DNA of 64,000 nucleotides from Hoylesella buccalis ATCC 35310 (GTDB taxonomy: Bacteria; Bacteroidota; Bacteroidia; Bacteroidales; Bacteroidaceae): contig NZ_ADEG01000031.1 of assembly GCF_000177075.1 (NCBI RefSeq), positions 41,886-105,885 on the forward strand, read 5' to 3'. Position numbers and translations under genes: made by a program. Below the pieces are notes generated by a model, which was not told the DNA's origin, did no database searches, and worked only from the letters and a program-made list of their open reading frames with translations. Shown here piece after piece: positions 42,600 through 52,090 of this stretch; the first letter of the stretch is position 1; the number at the start of each line of letters is the position of its first letter.

Positions 42600-43637
42600 C
42601 TATTTTCCTTTAAGCAGTGCTCCCTTGATACGTCCACCGACATTTCCCACAGCGGCACCTGCGCCTGCCATAGCAGCCTTACCACCTGTATATGCACCTT
42701 GCGCGCCACGCTGTGCAGTCTGGTTGACATTGCGTCCGTAGGAGCCGATACCGCCACCAGCTTCAATAATCCACCCTGCCACGGTAGGTACACAGAAGTA
42801 GCCTACAATGCCGATAAGGAAGAAGACGATGTAGTACCACGTCCCCGAATCTGGCAGGTAGTTGGGGTCACTGAGTGCATCGATGTCTTTCTGCATCATC
42901 AGCACCTGTATCTTGGTAAGCAGTGCCGTAAGAATAGAGCTGACAGGCAGCCACAGGTAGACCGATATATAGCGTGAGAACCATGCCGTAAGTGAGCCTG
43001 CAAGACCATCCCATACGGCTATGCCGAACACGATAGGTCCGAGTATCGAAAGGACAATCAGAATAAAGGTGCGAAGCGTGTCAATGATAAGCCCCGAAGC
43101 GTGGAACAGCAATTCCAAAAAGTCGTGTACCAATTTCATGACCCATTGCTTGGTCTGATAGGCGGCACGCTCGGCATACATCCCCGCAATTGTCACGGCA
43201 TCTTCAGGTCCGATAATGCCCATTTCCTCTATCTTCTGGTCGAACTTTTCGTTGGAAACCAAATAAGCCGTCTCGGGATTCCTGAGGTAGGCTTCCTCCT
43301 GCAGCTTGTCTCGCTTGGTAGTAAGCTCGGCAAGGTTCCCCTCCTGCTGGTGTACCATCATCTCCGTTCCCTGCACTACGGGCGAGAGGACGGCATTCAT
43401 CGTACCCAGTACGACTGTCGGGAAGAACATGATGCAGAAGCCCAAGACAAAGGGACGGAGCAAAGGGAAAACGTCTATCGTCTCGGCACGGGCTATGGAA
43501 GCCCATACCCGAAGGGCAATATAAAAGAGTGCACCCAAGCCTGCAATGCCCTTGGCAATGCCCGTCATCTGGGCACAGAGCGGCATCATCTCGTCATAGG
43601 TGGAGCGTAGCAGCTCGTGTAAACTGGCAAAATCCAT
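42600..43637 (-). CDS. traJ: Conjugative transposon protein TraJ
   Basis: 345 aa, polytopic. Hydrophobic segments include GIAGLGALFYIALRVWASIA, FVLGFCIMFFPTVVLGTM, LIIDTLRTFILIVLSILGPI, SVYLWLPVSSILTALLTKI and WYYIVFFLIGIVGYFCVPTV. Gly/Ala-rich C-terminus (GGKAAMAGAGAAVGNVGGRI). VirB6-like inner-membrane channel component. Upstream of traK by 48 bp. Confidence 0.93.
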   Translation of the reverse strand: MDFASLHELLRSTYDEMMPLCAQMTGIAKGIAGLGALFYIALRVWASIARAETIDVFPLLRPFVLGFCIMFFPTVVLGTMNAVLSPVVQGTEMMVHQQEGNLAELTTKRDKLQEEAYLRNPETAYLVSNEKFDQKIEEMGIIGPEDAVTIAGMYAERAAYQTKQWVMKLVHDFLELLFHASGLIIDTLRTFILIVLSILGPIVFGIAVWDGLAGSLTAWFSRYISVYLWLPVSSILTALLTKIQVLMMQKDIDALSDPNYLPDSGTWYYIVFFLIGIVGYFCVPTVAGWIIEAGGGIGSYGRNVNQTAQRGAQGAYTGGKAAMAGAGAAVGNVGGRIKGALLKGK

Positions 43638-43673
43638 AAGCGAATTTGTTTAGATCTATGAATAAACCACAGA

Positions 43674-44303
43674 TTACCAATATCTGCTTGTCGTATTGCC
43701 GTAGAGCGCCTTAACAGAGGCAAGGTCGTTCTTCTCACGAGCACGGACATAACTCACGGAGATATTCTTCCTTGTATAGTACGACACCAAGGAGCGGTAT
43801 TCACGTAGTGTGGTATAGATACGGTCTATCTGCTGCATTCGCTCGTGGTCGTTCATCGAGAAGACATTACTCTTAACAATGGACTTTAGTTCCTTGAGAC
43901 TCTCACCGCTCTGCTCCAAGAGTTTGGCATAGCCCGAAGCCATTGCAGCAAGTTCTGAAGGGCGGAAATTCTTGTCCGAAAGCATCTTCTTATATGAGGT
44001 AACATAAATCTCCGAGATATCGCCCACCATCAGAATGCACTCCTTGACCTTGTAGGCATCGCCGATAAGATTGCTTACCTTCTTCAGGGCATCGTAATAC
44101 TTCTTGGTGTCGTTGTAAAGTTTCTCCACCTCCTTGAATCCATCAAGGGTGTTCTTCACCGTCTTGGAGGCGGTGGCTATCTCCTTGACAGAATTGACGA
44201 TGTTGCCGGCGAAATTGCCAGGGTCGGTTACTACCCACTGTGCGTGGGCTTTGGGAACAGAAAGGCTCAATCCTAAGAGAGCCATGAAAATGTACTTTTT
44301 CAT
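43674..44303 (-). CDS. traI: Conjugative transposon protein TraI (DUF4141)
   Basis: 209 aa. Signal peptide MKKYIFMALLGLSLSVPKAHA, followed by a helical secreted domain (VVTDPGNFAGNIVNSVKEIA, LIGDAYKVKECILMVGDISE). This matches DUF4141. VirB5-like size and topology, so it may be a minor pilus or periplasmic component (inference). It follows traG by 27 bp; no traH-type gene lies between. Confidence 0.88.
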   Translation of the reverse strand: MKKYIFMALLGLSLSVPKAHAQWVVTDPGNFAGNIVNSVKEIATASKTVKNTLDGFKEVEKLYNDTKKYYDALKKVSNLIGDAYKVKECILMVGDISEIYVTSYKKMLSDKNFRPSELAAMASGYAKLLEQSGESLKELKSIVKSNVFSMNDHERMQQIDRIYTTLREYRSLVSYYTRKNISVSYVRAREKNDLASVKALYGNTTSRYW

Positions 44304-44330
44304 TGTTGCTATAGTTTTGATTGTTTGTAC

Positions 44331-46844
44331 TTATTTCTTTTTATTGTTTCTTTTCTCATTGGCAAGCTGACGGATAGCCGTTTCGATATCTCCACCGAGC
44401 TGTGCTGCCCTGTTCATCACCTCCACCTTCTCGGTTTCCTCCGTGGTGTAGGTCAGGTATTCCTCCATGCTCACTTCCGTGGCATAGACGGCACTCTGCA
44501 TACCGCCCAGCCCTATCCACACTTCCTTGTAGAGTCGGTTGGGGTCGTTGTTCTGATTGATGGATAGTATCTGGCTCTTTTCCTTTTCCGACAAGCCGAG
44601 CATCGCCTGTATGCCATCAAACTTGGTCATGTACTTGCGCTGGTCAAGCAGTATCTTGCAGTCGGAGTTATTAATAATACTTTCCTTGACTATGGGCGAC
44701 TGAATGATATCGTCCACCTCCTGCGTTACGACAATGGCTTCCCCGAAATACTTTCTCACCGTCTTATAGAGATACTTGATGTAATCTGCCATGTTTGCCG
44801 AAGCTATGGCTTTCCATGCTTCCTCAATGAGTATCATCTTGCGGATACCCTTTAATCGGCGCATCTTGTTGATGAAGGCTTCCATGATGATAATCGTTAC
44901 CACAGGGAAAAGGTCTTTGTTGTCCTTCACTTGGTCGATTTCAAAGACAATAAAGCGTTTCGAGAGCAGATCGATGTTCTTGTCCGAGTTCAGCAGGAAA
45001 TCATATCGACCACCACGATAGTATTGCTTCAATGTCGTTAAGAGGTTATTGATATTGAAGTCCGAGAGCGTTACCTTGATGTCACGCTTTTCCATATCCT
45101 TTCGGTATACATCCCGCAGATACTCATAGAAAGTATTAAAACAGGGTGTAACGCTGTGGTCAGCACATATCAGCTCGATATAGGAGTTTACGGCTGAACC
45201 AAGTTCACCTGCCTCGGTCTTGGTGATATGCTCATCGGCACTCTTCCAGAGCGTGAGCAGTAGCGTACAGATACTCTCCCTTTTCTCTACATCGAAGAAA
45301 TAATCATCCGTATAAAAAGGGTTGAAGGATATAGGACTTTCATTGGTATAGGTGAAATACACGCCGTCATCGCCCTTGGTCTTGCGGTGGATAAGTTCGC
45401 ACAGTCCCTGATACGAGTTTCCTGTATCAACCAAGAGGACGTGCGCCCCCTGCTCGTAATACTGGCGTACCATATGGTTGGTGAAGAAAGACTTGCCACT
45501 ACCCGAAGGACCCAAGATAAATTTGTTACGGTTGGTGATGACTCCCTTTTTCATAGGTAAATCCGATATATCCAAGTGGACAGGTTTCCCTGAAAGGCGG
45601 TCTGCCATCTTGATACCGAAGGGAGAGAGCGAGTCCTTATAGTTCGTCTCTGCCGTAAAGAAACAGAGGGCAGGCTCAATGAAAGTATAAAACGACTCTT
45701 CAGCTGGAAAGTCTGCCGCATTGCCGGGAATACCTGCCCAGTAGAGCGTTGCCGCATCAATGGTATTGTGGCGTGGGTGGCATTCCATAAGAGCAAGTGC
45801 AGAACCCACGTCATTCTTAATCTGGCGAAGTTCCTCCTTGTCGCTGCTCCAAGCCAGCACGTTGAAGTGGGCACGGATAGATGTCAGCCCCTGTGAGTGA
45901 GCAATATTGAGATACTCCTGTATCCACTCCTCGTTGATTTGGTTGCTACGGCTGTAGCGTGCCAGCGAGTGCATATTTCTTGCCTGCTTCTCAAAACGTT
46001 CCAAGTTGGCATCGCTATCCTCGATGAAGAGATACTGGTTATAGATGTGGTTACACGGCAGCATCAAGCCCACGGGAGAGGCAAAGGAAAGACGACAGTC
46101 ACTTCTGTCGGTGGATAGCCGTTCATATCGGCTGTCCGTGCTGACCGTTGTCGGTAGGTCATCCGTATCGGAAAGTGTATGCAGACAAAGCATATTGTCG
46201 CCCACACGCACAAGGTCTGCGCCCAGACGGATGTCCTCCAAAGACGCATGCCCTTCTTCAGATAAAGAGAAATACCTGTCGAGTAGTCCGCCCTTTTCAT
46301 TTGTGCCAACCAGCTCATCTTCTGTCATGCGGACAATCCTTATCTGTTCGGTATCGTTGATGATACGCTCGAACTGGTCTACTGCTTCCATGAACTTCAT
46401 CACCTCATCTTTGTTGGTGATTTCCTTAGGCAGCAGATGACCACGACAGAGTGAAGAGAAGTTGCTCTGCTGTGCCATACGCAGCTTGTTGGTCTTGGTA
46501 AGGAAGAGATAGACCGAGTGGTGGAGATACGGACGCTCGTTGAAGTGCCGTTCAGAAGAACGGGCAAGGAAACTCAGGCTGCCATCGGAGAGCTTACCTT
46601 GATAGTCCTCCTTGATGAACCAGTCTTGCTTGTGTACGATGCTGTAATTGGGTAGCACCTTGATTGCCTTATGCCAGGCAGAGTGCATTGCCTCGTATTC
46701 GGCAGAGGTGACGATGAAGAGTTCGGGTAGTTCCAAACGGAAAGCGACCGTAATATCTGCGTCCTTGCTCACCATACACCCCTGCTCGACGGAGAGCAGC
46801 GGGAACTTCGATTCCAAGGTCGTGATTTTACTGTTGTTTCTCAT
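44331..46844 (-). CDS. traG: Conjugation ATPase TraG (VirB4 family)
   Basis: 837 aa. Walker A LGPSGSGKSFFTNHMV near residue 440 and a Walker B-like KMILIEEAWKAIASA with downstream TQEVDDIIQSP. The N-terminal half is the VirB4/TraG-N domain. It powers assembly and substrate transfer through the type IV secretion system at the inner membrane. ATGA overlap with traF (46841-46844). Confidence 0.95.
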   Translation of the reverse strand: MRNNSKITTLESKFPLLSVEQGCMVSKDADITVAFRLELPELFIVTSAEYEAMHSAWHKAIKVLPNYSIVHKQDWFIKEDYQGKLSDGSLSFLARSSERHFNERPYLHHSVYLFLTKTNKLRMAQQSNFSSLCRGHLLPKEITNKDEVMKFMEAVDQFERIINDTEQIRIVRMTEDELVGTNEKGGLLDRYFSLSEEGHASLEDIRLGADLVRVGDNMLCLHTLSDTDDLPTTVSTDSRYERLSTDRSDCRLSFASPVGLMLPCNHIYNQYLFIEDSDANLERFEKQARNMHSLARYSRSNQINEEWIQEYLNIAHSQGLTSIRAHFNVLAWSSDKEELRQIKNDVGSALALMECHPRHNTIDAATLYWAGIPGNAADFPAEESFYTFIEPALCFFTAETNYKDSLSPFGIKMADRLSGKPVHLDISDLPMKKGVITNRNKFILGPSGSGKSFFTNHMVRQYYEQGAHVLLVDTGNSYQGLCELIHRKTKGDDGVYFTYTNESPISFNPFYTDDYFFDVEKRESICTLLLTLWKSADEHITKTEAGELGSAVNSYIELICADHSVTPCFNTFYEYLRDVYRKDMEKRDIKVTLSDFNINNLLTTLKQYYRGGRYDFLLNSDKNIDLLSKRFIVFEIDQVKDNKDLFPVVTIIIMEAFINKMRRLKGIRKMILIEEAWKAIASANMADYIKYLYKTVRKYFGEAIVVTQEVDDIIQSPIVKESIINNSDCKILLDQRKYMTKFDGIQAMLGLSEKEKSQILSINQNNDPNRLYKEVWIGLGGMQSAVYATEVSMEEYLTYTTEETEKVEVMNRAAQLGGDIETAIRQLANEKRNNKKK

Positions 46845-47176
46845 TGCTTCTTTCTTTTGGGTTGAAGGTTACGGATAAGGTGATAGACCGTCCGGCGGTT
46901 CACAAGGTAGCGTGGGTGCATTCTCACGGCTCCCTTTTTCATGAGTCCGTATTGCCCATACTTTCGGTTCATGGCAAACGTTTGCCACACCACGAGGGTG
47001 GCACCCACTATGCCTATAACCAGACAGGCTATCTGGCTCACTCCGCAGAGATAGAGAATGACCACGAGAATGAAGACAGCCAGCAGCCCTCCCGCAAAGA
47101 GGAAAAGATACTGTGCCTTCAAGCCCTTGAACTCTACCGTCCGGCCTACACCTTTGTTGATTTCCCACTCAGCCAT
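46841..47176 (-). CDS. traF: Conjugative transposon protein TraF (DUF4133)
   Basis: 111 aa from MAEWEINKGVGRTVEFKGLK. Two adjacent membrane helices (YLFLFAGGLLAVFILVVILY and ACLVIGIVGATLVVWQTFA) and a basic C-terminus. VirB3-like by size, topology and position before the VirB4 homologue. The upstream extension to 47242 overlaps traE and is not used. Confidence 0.9.
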   Translation of the reverse strand: MAEWEINKGVGRTVEFKGLKAQYLFLFAGGLLAVFILVVILYLCGVSQIACLVIGIVGATLVVWQTFAMNRKYGQYGLMKKGAVRMHPRYLVNRRTVYHLIRNLQPKRKKQ

Positions 47177-47178
47177 TG

Positions 47179-47481
47179 TTACAAGAAGAAAGAACGTAGG
47201 ATGGTGGCAGCCACGATGAGGAAGATACACGCACCGAACCAAGAGGCTGCGGTCTTGCTCGTATCGGGGTCACCCGAACTGAACTTATTATAGACCTTGA
47301 TTCCTCCAATCAAGCCCACCACGGCACCGATGGCATAGATAAGTTTTGTACCCGGGTCAAAGTAGGAGGTTACCATTTTGGTGGCTTCGTTAATACCCGC
47401 CATGCCGTTTCCTTGTGCGTACGCTCCTGCGGTGGCAGCAGCCATCAGGAGCAGCATTGTGATTTTCTTTTTGTTGTTCAT
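47179..47481 (-). CDS. traE: Conjugative transposon protein TraE (DUF4134)
   Basis: 100 aa. Signal sequence (KITMLLLMAAATAGAYAQ) and two membrane helices (GTKLIYAIGAVVGLIGGIKV, AASWFGACIFLIVAATILRS). VirB2-like (pilin-like) organisation. 2 bp before traF. Confidence 0.9.
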   Translation of the reverse strand: MNNKKKITMLLLMAAATAGAYAQGNGMAGINEATKMVTSYFDPGTKLIYAIGAVVGLIGGIKVYNKFSSGDPDTSKTAASWFGACIFLIVAATILRSFFL

Positions 47482-47644
47482 TGCTGTTTTTATTTTAAGT
47501 TGTTAAACAAATTATTTTCTTTTTAGGGTGAAAGTGGCAAGGGGTAGCTCGGTTTTATCGTATGACAGATATTGGCAGATTGTTTTACTTTTGAGCCACC
47601 CCCGAATCACTTTACAATTTTATAATATGAGTAAGAACATTAGT

Positions 47645-48418
47645 TTACAGATAATATGACAGTGGACGCTCGCCCATATCGTCAGTTTCCGTCATCATAT
47701 TGTCAGAAGAGTTCTTTCTGGAGGCATCGAAAGTGGACAATTCATCTGTCTGCTCTTGTCCTTCCTCTGCTCTTCGGATTTTATCCAGCAGGATAGACTG
47801 TTCACCTTGCATTTTGGCGACATACTCCTTGTATTTCTCCATAAAGTCAGTGTCTTTAAGTTGACCGACAATTTCCTTGACTTCGGCATCATCTACCTCA
47901 TCACTGTTCTTACGCCACTTTCTCATGCGACCTAAGTCACGTGCGAGGATAGATTGACTGGATACCTCGCCATCTTCAGATGCGGACTCAATGGGCAGAC
48001 TCAGCTCCTCGCGAGCAACCTCGTTTTCGTCCTCTCTTTCCATCTCGTAGCTAACCTCCATCTCGTTATCCTCTTCCTTCATGTCATCTTTATTTTCGGA
48101 GTTCTGAGGTGCAAAATTATTACTATTCTGCTTTGAATTTTTAGATGATGAAGCAGAGGGAGCTTGTGGGATAATAGGGGAAATGGAACGGCTTTTGCCA
48201 ATCAGTACAAACTCGGCTTGCTCTTCTGTTCCTTCTCCTTTTTGTCCGTCTTTTTCCTTCGTCGCTTCATTCTCCTTAGTCTGCTCATTGCACTTTTTAT
48301 TTCTTTTGATAAGGACGCCATAAGGAGATACATACCGCGTATAGAAGTACAGGATACCCAGCATTATCCAAATGATGATGAGTATCAGTATAAAACTGAA
48401 AAGTATTGTTTCCATCAT
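47645..48418 (-). CDS. Conjugative transposon protein TraD-like
   Basis: 257 aa. One N-terminal membrane helix (ETILFSFILILIIIWIMLGI), then a long highly charged, low-complexity region (KEGDGQKGEGTEE-like, EDDNEMEVSYEMEREDENEV). The C-terminal helical part (GQLKDTDFMEKYKEYVAKMQ, EQSILLDKIRRAEEGQEQTD) is more conserved. Placed by position between traB and traE and by the DUF4122/TraD type. ATGA overlap with traB. A 163-bp gap follows before traE. Confidence 0.72.
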   Translation of the reverse strand: MMETILFSFILILIIIWIMLGILYFYTRYVSPYGVLIKRNKKCNEQTKENEATKEKDGQKGEGTEEQAEFVLIGKSRSISPIIPQAPSASSSKNSKQNSNNFAPQNSENKDDMKEEDNEMEVSYEMEREDENEVAREELSLPIESASEDGEVSSQSILARDLGRMRKWRKNSDEVDDAEVKEIVGQLKDTDFMEKYKEYVAKMQGEQSILLDKIRRAEEGQEQTDELSTFDASRKNSSDNMMTETDDMGERPLSYYL

Positions 48419-48933
48419 AGTGTTATTGTGGTCTTACGTCTTTGCTTTGCTGCTGCATTATTGAGAAGTTCCTGATGTTCCCGCAGATGCTCCCGGAGGA
48501 TATTATCAATATAGGAAGCAATAGATACCCTTTCTCCTAAGTCTTGTAGCACATTGCGCAGGTTCTGTAATGTCTCCAAATTGATGGAGAAAGCCGTCCG
48601 CATTTGCGAACGCACGGGATGAAAGTATAGGGAACGGTATTCCTCTATGGAAAGGGACGACCTGCCAGACTTTTCCATTCTTGGCTTCCTTTCTCTTTTC
48701 GGCTCAGTGTTTCCGGTTGTCCCACCTTCTGTTTCATCTGTCGGTTTTTCGTTTGTTGGTTTCGTTTCTTCCGGACTTTCGTCTTCCTCTTGTAATGTTG
48801 CAGGGGAAGGTTCTGTGTCCTCAGAAGGGTCGAAGGGGTTGGGGACCGTGACAGGTTTCACCACTACATTGTCCTCTGCCATTTTCTTCAGCTTCTTTTC
48901 CAGTTGCTGCTTTCTTTCCTCAATCGTTGCCAT
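48415..48933 (-). CDS. traB: Conjugative transposon protein TraB (DUF3408)
   Basis: 172 aa. The charged, Pro/Glu/Thr-rich N-terminus (residues 1-85) is followed by a ribbon-helix-helix-like DUF3408 domain: SLSIEEYRSLYFHPVRSQMR, AFSINLETLQNLRNVLQDLG, SIASYIDNILREHLREHQEL. Probable DNA-binding partner of the ParA-like TraA, overlapping it by 14 bases, in the manner of ParA/ParB-type pairs. Confidence 0.85.
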   Translation of the reverse strand: MATIEERKQQLEKKLKKMAEDNVVVKPVTVPNPFDPSEDTEPSPATLQEEDESPEETKPTNEKPTDETEGGTTGNTEPKRERKPRMEKSGRSSLSIEEYRSLYFHPVRSQMRTAFSINLETLQNLRNVLQDLGERVSIASYIDNILREHLREHQELLNNAAAKQRRKTTITL

Positions 48934-49723
48934 TTTCTGTTTTCGTTTTTAGTTTGAGACGTTGAATTATCTCGGAGACGAGTTCATCCAGCCCCGTACC
49001 CGTTCGCAGTCCCTTTGCAGGAGGCTGATAGGTGGAACGGAACACACCACGCAGCCCGTATGTGGAAAGTTCGTGAGAGAAGCGGTGCGTGGCATATACA
49101 TAGCTGGGCAGGAGTGTGAGTTCGTATTCGTCGATGAGCTTTGTATATTCATCGATGATGATGTTCCTTACTCTTCTGTCCACCTTGTTCCAGAACAGGA
49201 TAATGTCCTTTATCCGAGAGTCGGACATAGAAACTCCAATCTCCGTGATAGTCTTGGCGTATGCCAGACATGAAACCAGCGACTGAATGTCGGCTTCAAT
49301 CGGAGAAAGGATATAGTCCATCTGAAGGGACAGTTCCATCAGTTCGGTTGTTCCAGCATGTCCCGGGAAATCAAATATAACCAACTGGTACTTCTCGTTG
49401 CTGATACCGTCGATTTTACTTCGTGCAGTCCTGACGGCTTCCTTGGGTGCAGACTTGTAAATTCTGTATGCTTTTTTGCCAAGGTGATGAAAGTACTCCT
49501 GCATGGATTTGGAAAGCTCTTCGCTCTCCTGAACGATACTTTTCTCACGTTCCCTCAGTTTGTAGAAAGAGTCTTGCGACAGGTCGCAGTCCATCACGAA
49601 GAGGTTGATGCCTTGTTCGTAGTACAATATGCTGCTTACGATTTCGGCAAGAGTACTTTTTCCCACTCCTCCCTTTTGGGAAGAGAAGCCCAGAAAAAGG
49701 GGGCGTTGTTCTTTGTTCTCCAT
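48920..49723 (-). CDS. traA: ParA family ATPase TraA
   Basis: 267 aa. The deviant Walker A FSSQKGGVGKSTLAEIVSSI is at the N-terminus; LVIFDFPGHAGTTELMELSL is the Walker B region. ParA/MinD-type ATPase and first gene of the transfer operon. Function in transfer is not settled; partition-like positioning with TraB is inferred. Confidence 0.92.
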   Translation of the reverse strand: MENKEQRPLFLGFSSQKGGVGKSTLAEIVSSILYYEQGINLFVMDCDLSQDSFYKLREREKSIVQESEELSKSMQEYFHHLGKKAYRIYKSAPKEAVRTARSKIDGISNEKYQLVIFDFPGHAGTTELMELSLQMDYILSPIEADIQSLVSCLAYAKTITEIGVSMSDSRIKDIILFWNKVDRRVRNIIIDEYTKLIDEYELTLLPSYVYATHRFSHELSTYGLRGVFRSTYQPPAKGLRTGTGLDELVSEIIQRLKLKTKTENGND

Positions 49724-50114
49724 AATGATAATTTCTTAGTTCATATTATTTGTCTATTTGATGTTTGGATATTCTCTCATTATTAAGAGTCATCAGCAGA
49801 CAGTTTGCTCTGACTGCGTATGGTTCGGGCGATAGTCCAAAAGGACGATTTCAAGTTCTTACAATTTGTTGTATTGACAATAGTTTGTCATGACAATAAA
49901 TTGTTATGAATATGTATTGTTCCTTCTTGTCATCTTTGGTGCAAGCAGGCGGTAATATGATATATCTTTTGCTTGTGTTATCATACCATTGTTCGCTCGT
50001 TCTGATTGCAAAATAAATGATATTTCTGCTGATTTTATTACAGCGATGAAGTGCAGGGAAATACGAGGAAAAAGAGTGAATGTCTCTGATAATGAGATAT
50101 TTGAAAATCTGCCG

Positions 50115-50123
50115 TAACTTTGC
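50115..50123 (+). promoter_or_regulatory. -7 box upstream of mobA
   Basis: TAACTTTGC, about 190 bp upstream of mobA. The sequence from here to 50309 would be leader. Confidence 0.4.
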
Positions 50124-50207
50124 AGGCAGATAGAGAACATGGAGCTAATCTCCCCGAAGCGGACACTCTGAAAGGTGGATGCTTCTATTGCATCATCTCT
50201 TGATATT

Positions 50208-50262
50208 GGCAAGGTGTGTCTTTGTAACACAAACCGCAGTTTGTACCACAAAGACCCTTGCC
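50208..50262. other. Candidate oriT: large inverted repeat upstream of mobA
   Basis: GGCAAGG (50208-50214) pairs with CCTTGCC (50256-50262); inside, GTCTTTGT pairs with ACAAAGAC and ACAAAC with GTTTGT around a 4-base centre. It lies in the 586-bp gene-free divergent region between traA (49723) and mobA (50310), where relaxase sites are usually found. The rest of that region has short inverted repeats near 49870-49910 and no gene. Confidence 0.6.
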
Positions 50263-50309
50263 TCGGTGCGAGGGAGATAATCACTCCAAAGTCGTAATTA
50301 GAAGACCAA

Positions 50310-50729
50310 ATGAATATGAATAAAGACACAGAACATCGTTCAGAACGAAAAAAGGTGGAAAAGCCACGCTGGGATAACTGGCATGTACGTCTTCCCAATC
50401 TCAAAGACCAGCAAAAAGCGATTGATTTATTTCAGCGTTCAGGAGCAGAAACGAAGTCGGATTTTGTGCGTGGGCGTATTCTTGGAGAGAGTTTTAAGGT
50501 CATCACGGTGGATAAATCCGCTGTAGAATACTACCGGAAACTCTCTGAATTGACGGCACAAATCCATAAGATTGGTGTGCTGTATAATCAGACTGTACGT
50601 GCTATCAACAGTTATCATTCGGTCAAGACCGCACAAATCCTGCTTGAAAAATTGGCGAAACTGTCGGCTCAAATCATTGCCTTGCAGGAGCAGGCTATCA
50701 GTCTTACCATAGATTACCGCAAGAAATGA
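50310..50729 (+). CDS. mobA: Mobilization protein MobA (relaxosome accessory)
   Basis: 139 aa. WDNWHVRLPNLKDQQKAIDL and GAETKSDFVRGRILGESFKV form a ribbon-helix-helix-like DNA-binding part; the helical tail (IGVLYNQTVRAINSYHSVKT) matches MobA/MobC accessory proteins. It is expected to bind oriT and load the relaxase. ATGA overlap with mobB (50726-50729). Confidence 0.87.
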   Translation: MNMNKDTEHRSERKKVEKPRWDNWHVRLPNLKDQQKAIDLFQRSGAETKSDFVRGRILGESFKVITVDKSAVEYYRKLSELTAQIHKIGVLYNQTVRAINSYHSVKTAQILLEKLAKLSAQIIALQEQAISLTIDYRKK

Positions 50730-52006
50730 TAGCGAAGATTTCAAGTACGGAGAACCTTGGAGGGGCACTCGGTTATAACTTCAAAAAGGTAGAAAAAGGG
50801 GAAGCGAGCATTCTCCATGCAGCAGAGTTGTATCAGAACAAGGAGGGACGTTATACGATGGAAGACGTGCTTGTCGACATGGAGGCTCTGATACCAAAGA
50901 AATGCCGGACAAAGAAAACGGTGTTCCATTGTTCCCTCAATCCGCACCCGGACGAGAAGCTCTCCGATGAAACACTCATGCAGATTGCAAGAGAGTATAT
51001 GGAGGCACTTGGCTATGGCAACCAACCCTATATCGTCTTCAAGCACAACGACATCGCCCGTGAACATATACACATCGTGTCGCTTCGGGTGGACAGTGAG
51101 GGGCGAAAGCTCAACGACCGCTTCGAGAAACGAAGGAGTAAACAGATTACAGATGCTTTGGAGAGAAAGTATAATCTCATTCCAAGTTCAAAGGTTACTG
51201 ACAAGGCGATGAAAGAAACGCCCAAGGTGGATATTGGTAAAGGAAACATCAGGGAGCAGGTGGCAAGCGTTCTTCGCATGGTGCTGAAGCATTACCGCTT
51301 CTGTTCATTGGGCGAGTTCAATGCCATTCTGAACAAATATAACCTTACTGTGGAAGAAGTCAAGACGGAGTTTCGGGGAAAGAAGTATGACGGACTGGTT
51401 TATGTTCCAACTGATGATAAGGGCGACAAGGTAGGCACACCCATCCACGCCTCGGACATCGGTCGTGGTGTGGGCTATACTGCCGTACAGAACAGGATGC
51501 AGAAGTCGAAACAAAACGTCAAACCTCTGATACCAACCGTCAGGAACAAAGTGTTAAAAACAATGCGTACCTCTCCAAAGACAGAGGAAGAACTTCGGCA
51601 AAGATTGGAAGAACAAGGCTTGCGTGCAGTAATCCGAAAGAACGAAAGCGGGCGCATCTATGGCATCACATTCATTGACGATAAAGTGGGCGTTGTACTC
51701 AATGGCTCACGATTGGGCAAAGGATATGCCGCCAATGTATTCAACACCTATTTCTCTAATCCAACGCATAACCCATTCTTGGACAAGACGCTGTATGGCT
51801 GTCCTTCTGTCTGTTTGGAACAATCGGCAACAGTCCAGCCTTTACAATCCAATGCAGAGGAGGGTGATAACCTTGTCGATGAACTCATAGAGGATATGGT
51901 GGGGGACTCTTTCGTATCTATGGGCAACGATGATTGGAAAGAAGCGGCTTGGCAGCGTAAACTTCGCAGGCAAAGCAAAGTCAATCTCAGACGGAGGAAA
52001 AGATAG
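50726..52006 (+). CDS. mobB: Relaxase MobB (MobP-type relaxase/mobilization nuclease)
   Basis: 426 aa. MIAKISSTENLGGALGYNFK begins the relaxase domain, with Tyr16 or a nearby Tyr as candidate nucleophile. HCSLNPHPDEKLSDE follows, and the metal-binding His motif HNDIAREHIHIVSLRVD is at residues 107-123 (His107, His114, His116). The C-terminal part is less conserved and ends in a basic tail (RKLRRQSKVNLRRRKR). It nicks oriT and stays bound to the 5' end of the transferred strand. Confidence 0.92.
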   Translation: MIAKISSTENLGGALGYNFKKVEKGEASILHAAELYQNKEGRYTMEDVLVDMEALIPKKCRTKKTVFHCSLNPHPDEKLSDETLMQIAREYMEALGYGNQPYIVFKHNDIAREHIHIVSLRVDSEGRKLNDRFEKRRSKQITDALERKYNLIPSSKVTDKAMKETPKVDIGKGNIREQVASVLRMVLKHYRFCSLGEFNAILNKYNLTVEEVKTEFRGKKYDGLVYVPTDDKGDKVGTPIHASDIGRGVGYTAVQNRMQKSKQNVKPLIPTVRNKVLKTMRTSPKTEEELRQRLEEQGLRAVIRKNESGRIYGITFIDDKVGVVLNGSRLGKGYAANVFNTYFSNPTHNPFLDKTLYGCPSVCLEQSATVQPLQSNAEEGDNLVDELIEDMVGDSFVSMGNDDWKEAAWQRKLRRQSKVNLRRRKR

Positions 52007-52090
52007 GTAAGGTATGTCAAACTTTGTTTGAGCAACATTCAAATGCAATTCAAATAACGATAATACAACAAATATAAAAGCAATACGATT

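Noticed and set aside
49904..50404. 166-codon minus-strand frame over the candidate oriT region and mobA
   Set aside because: Overlaps mobA in antisense, no signal or domain; the region looks noncoding.
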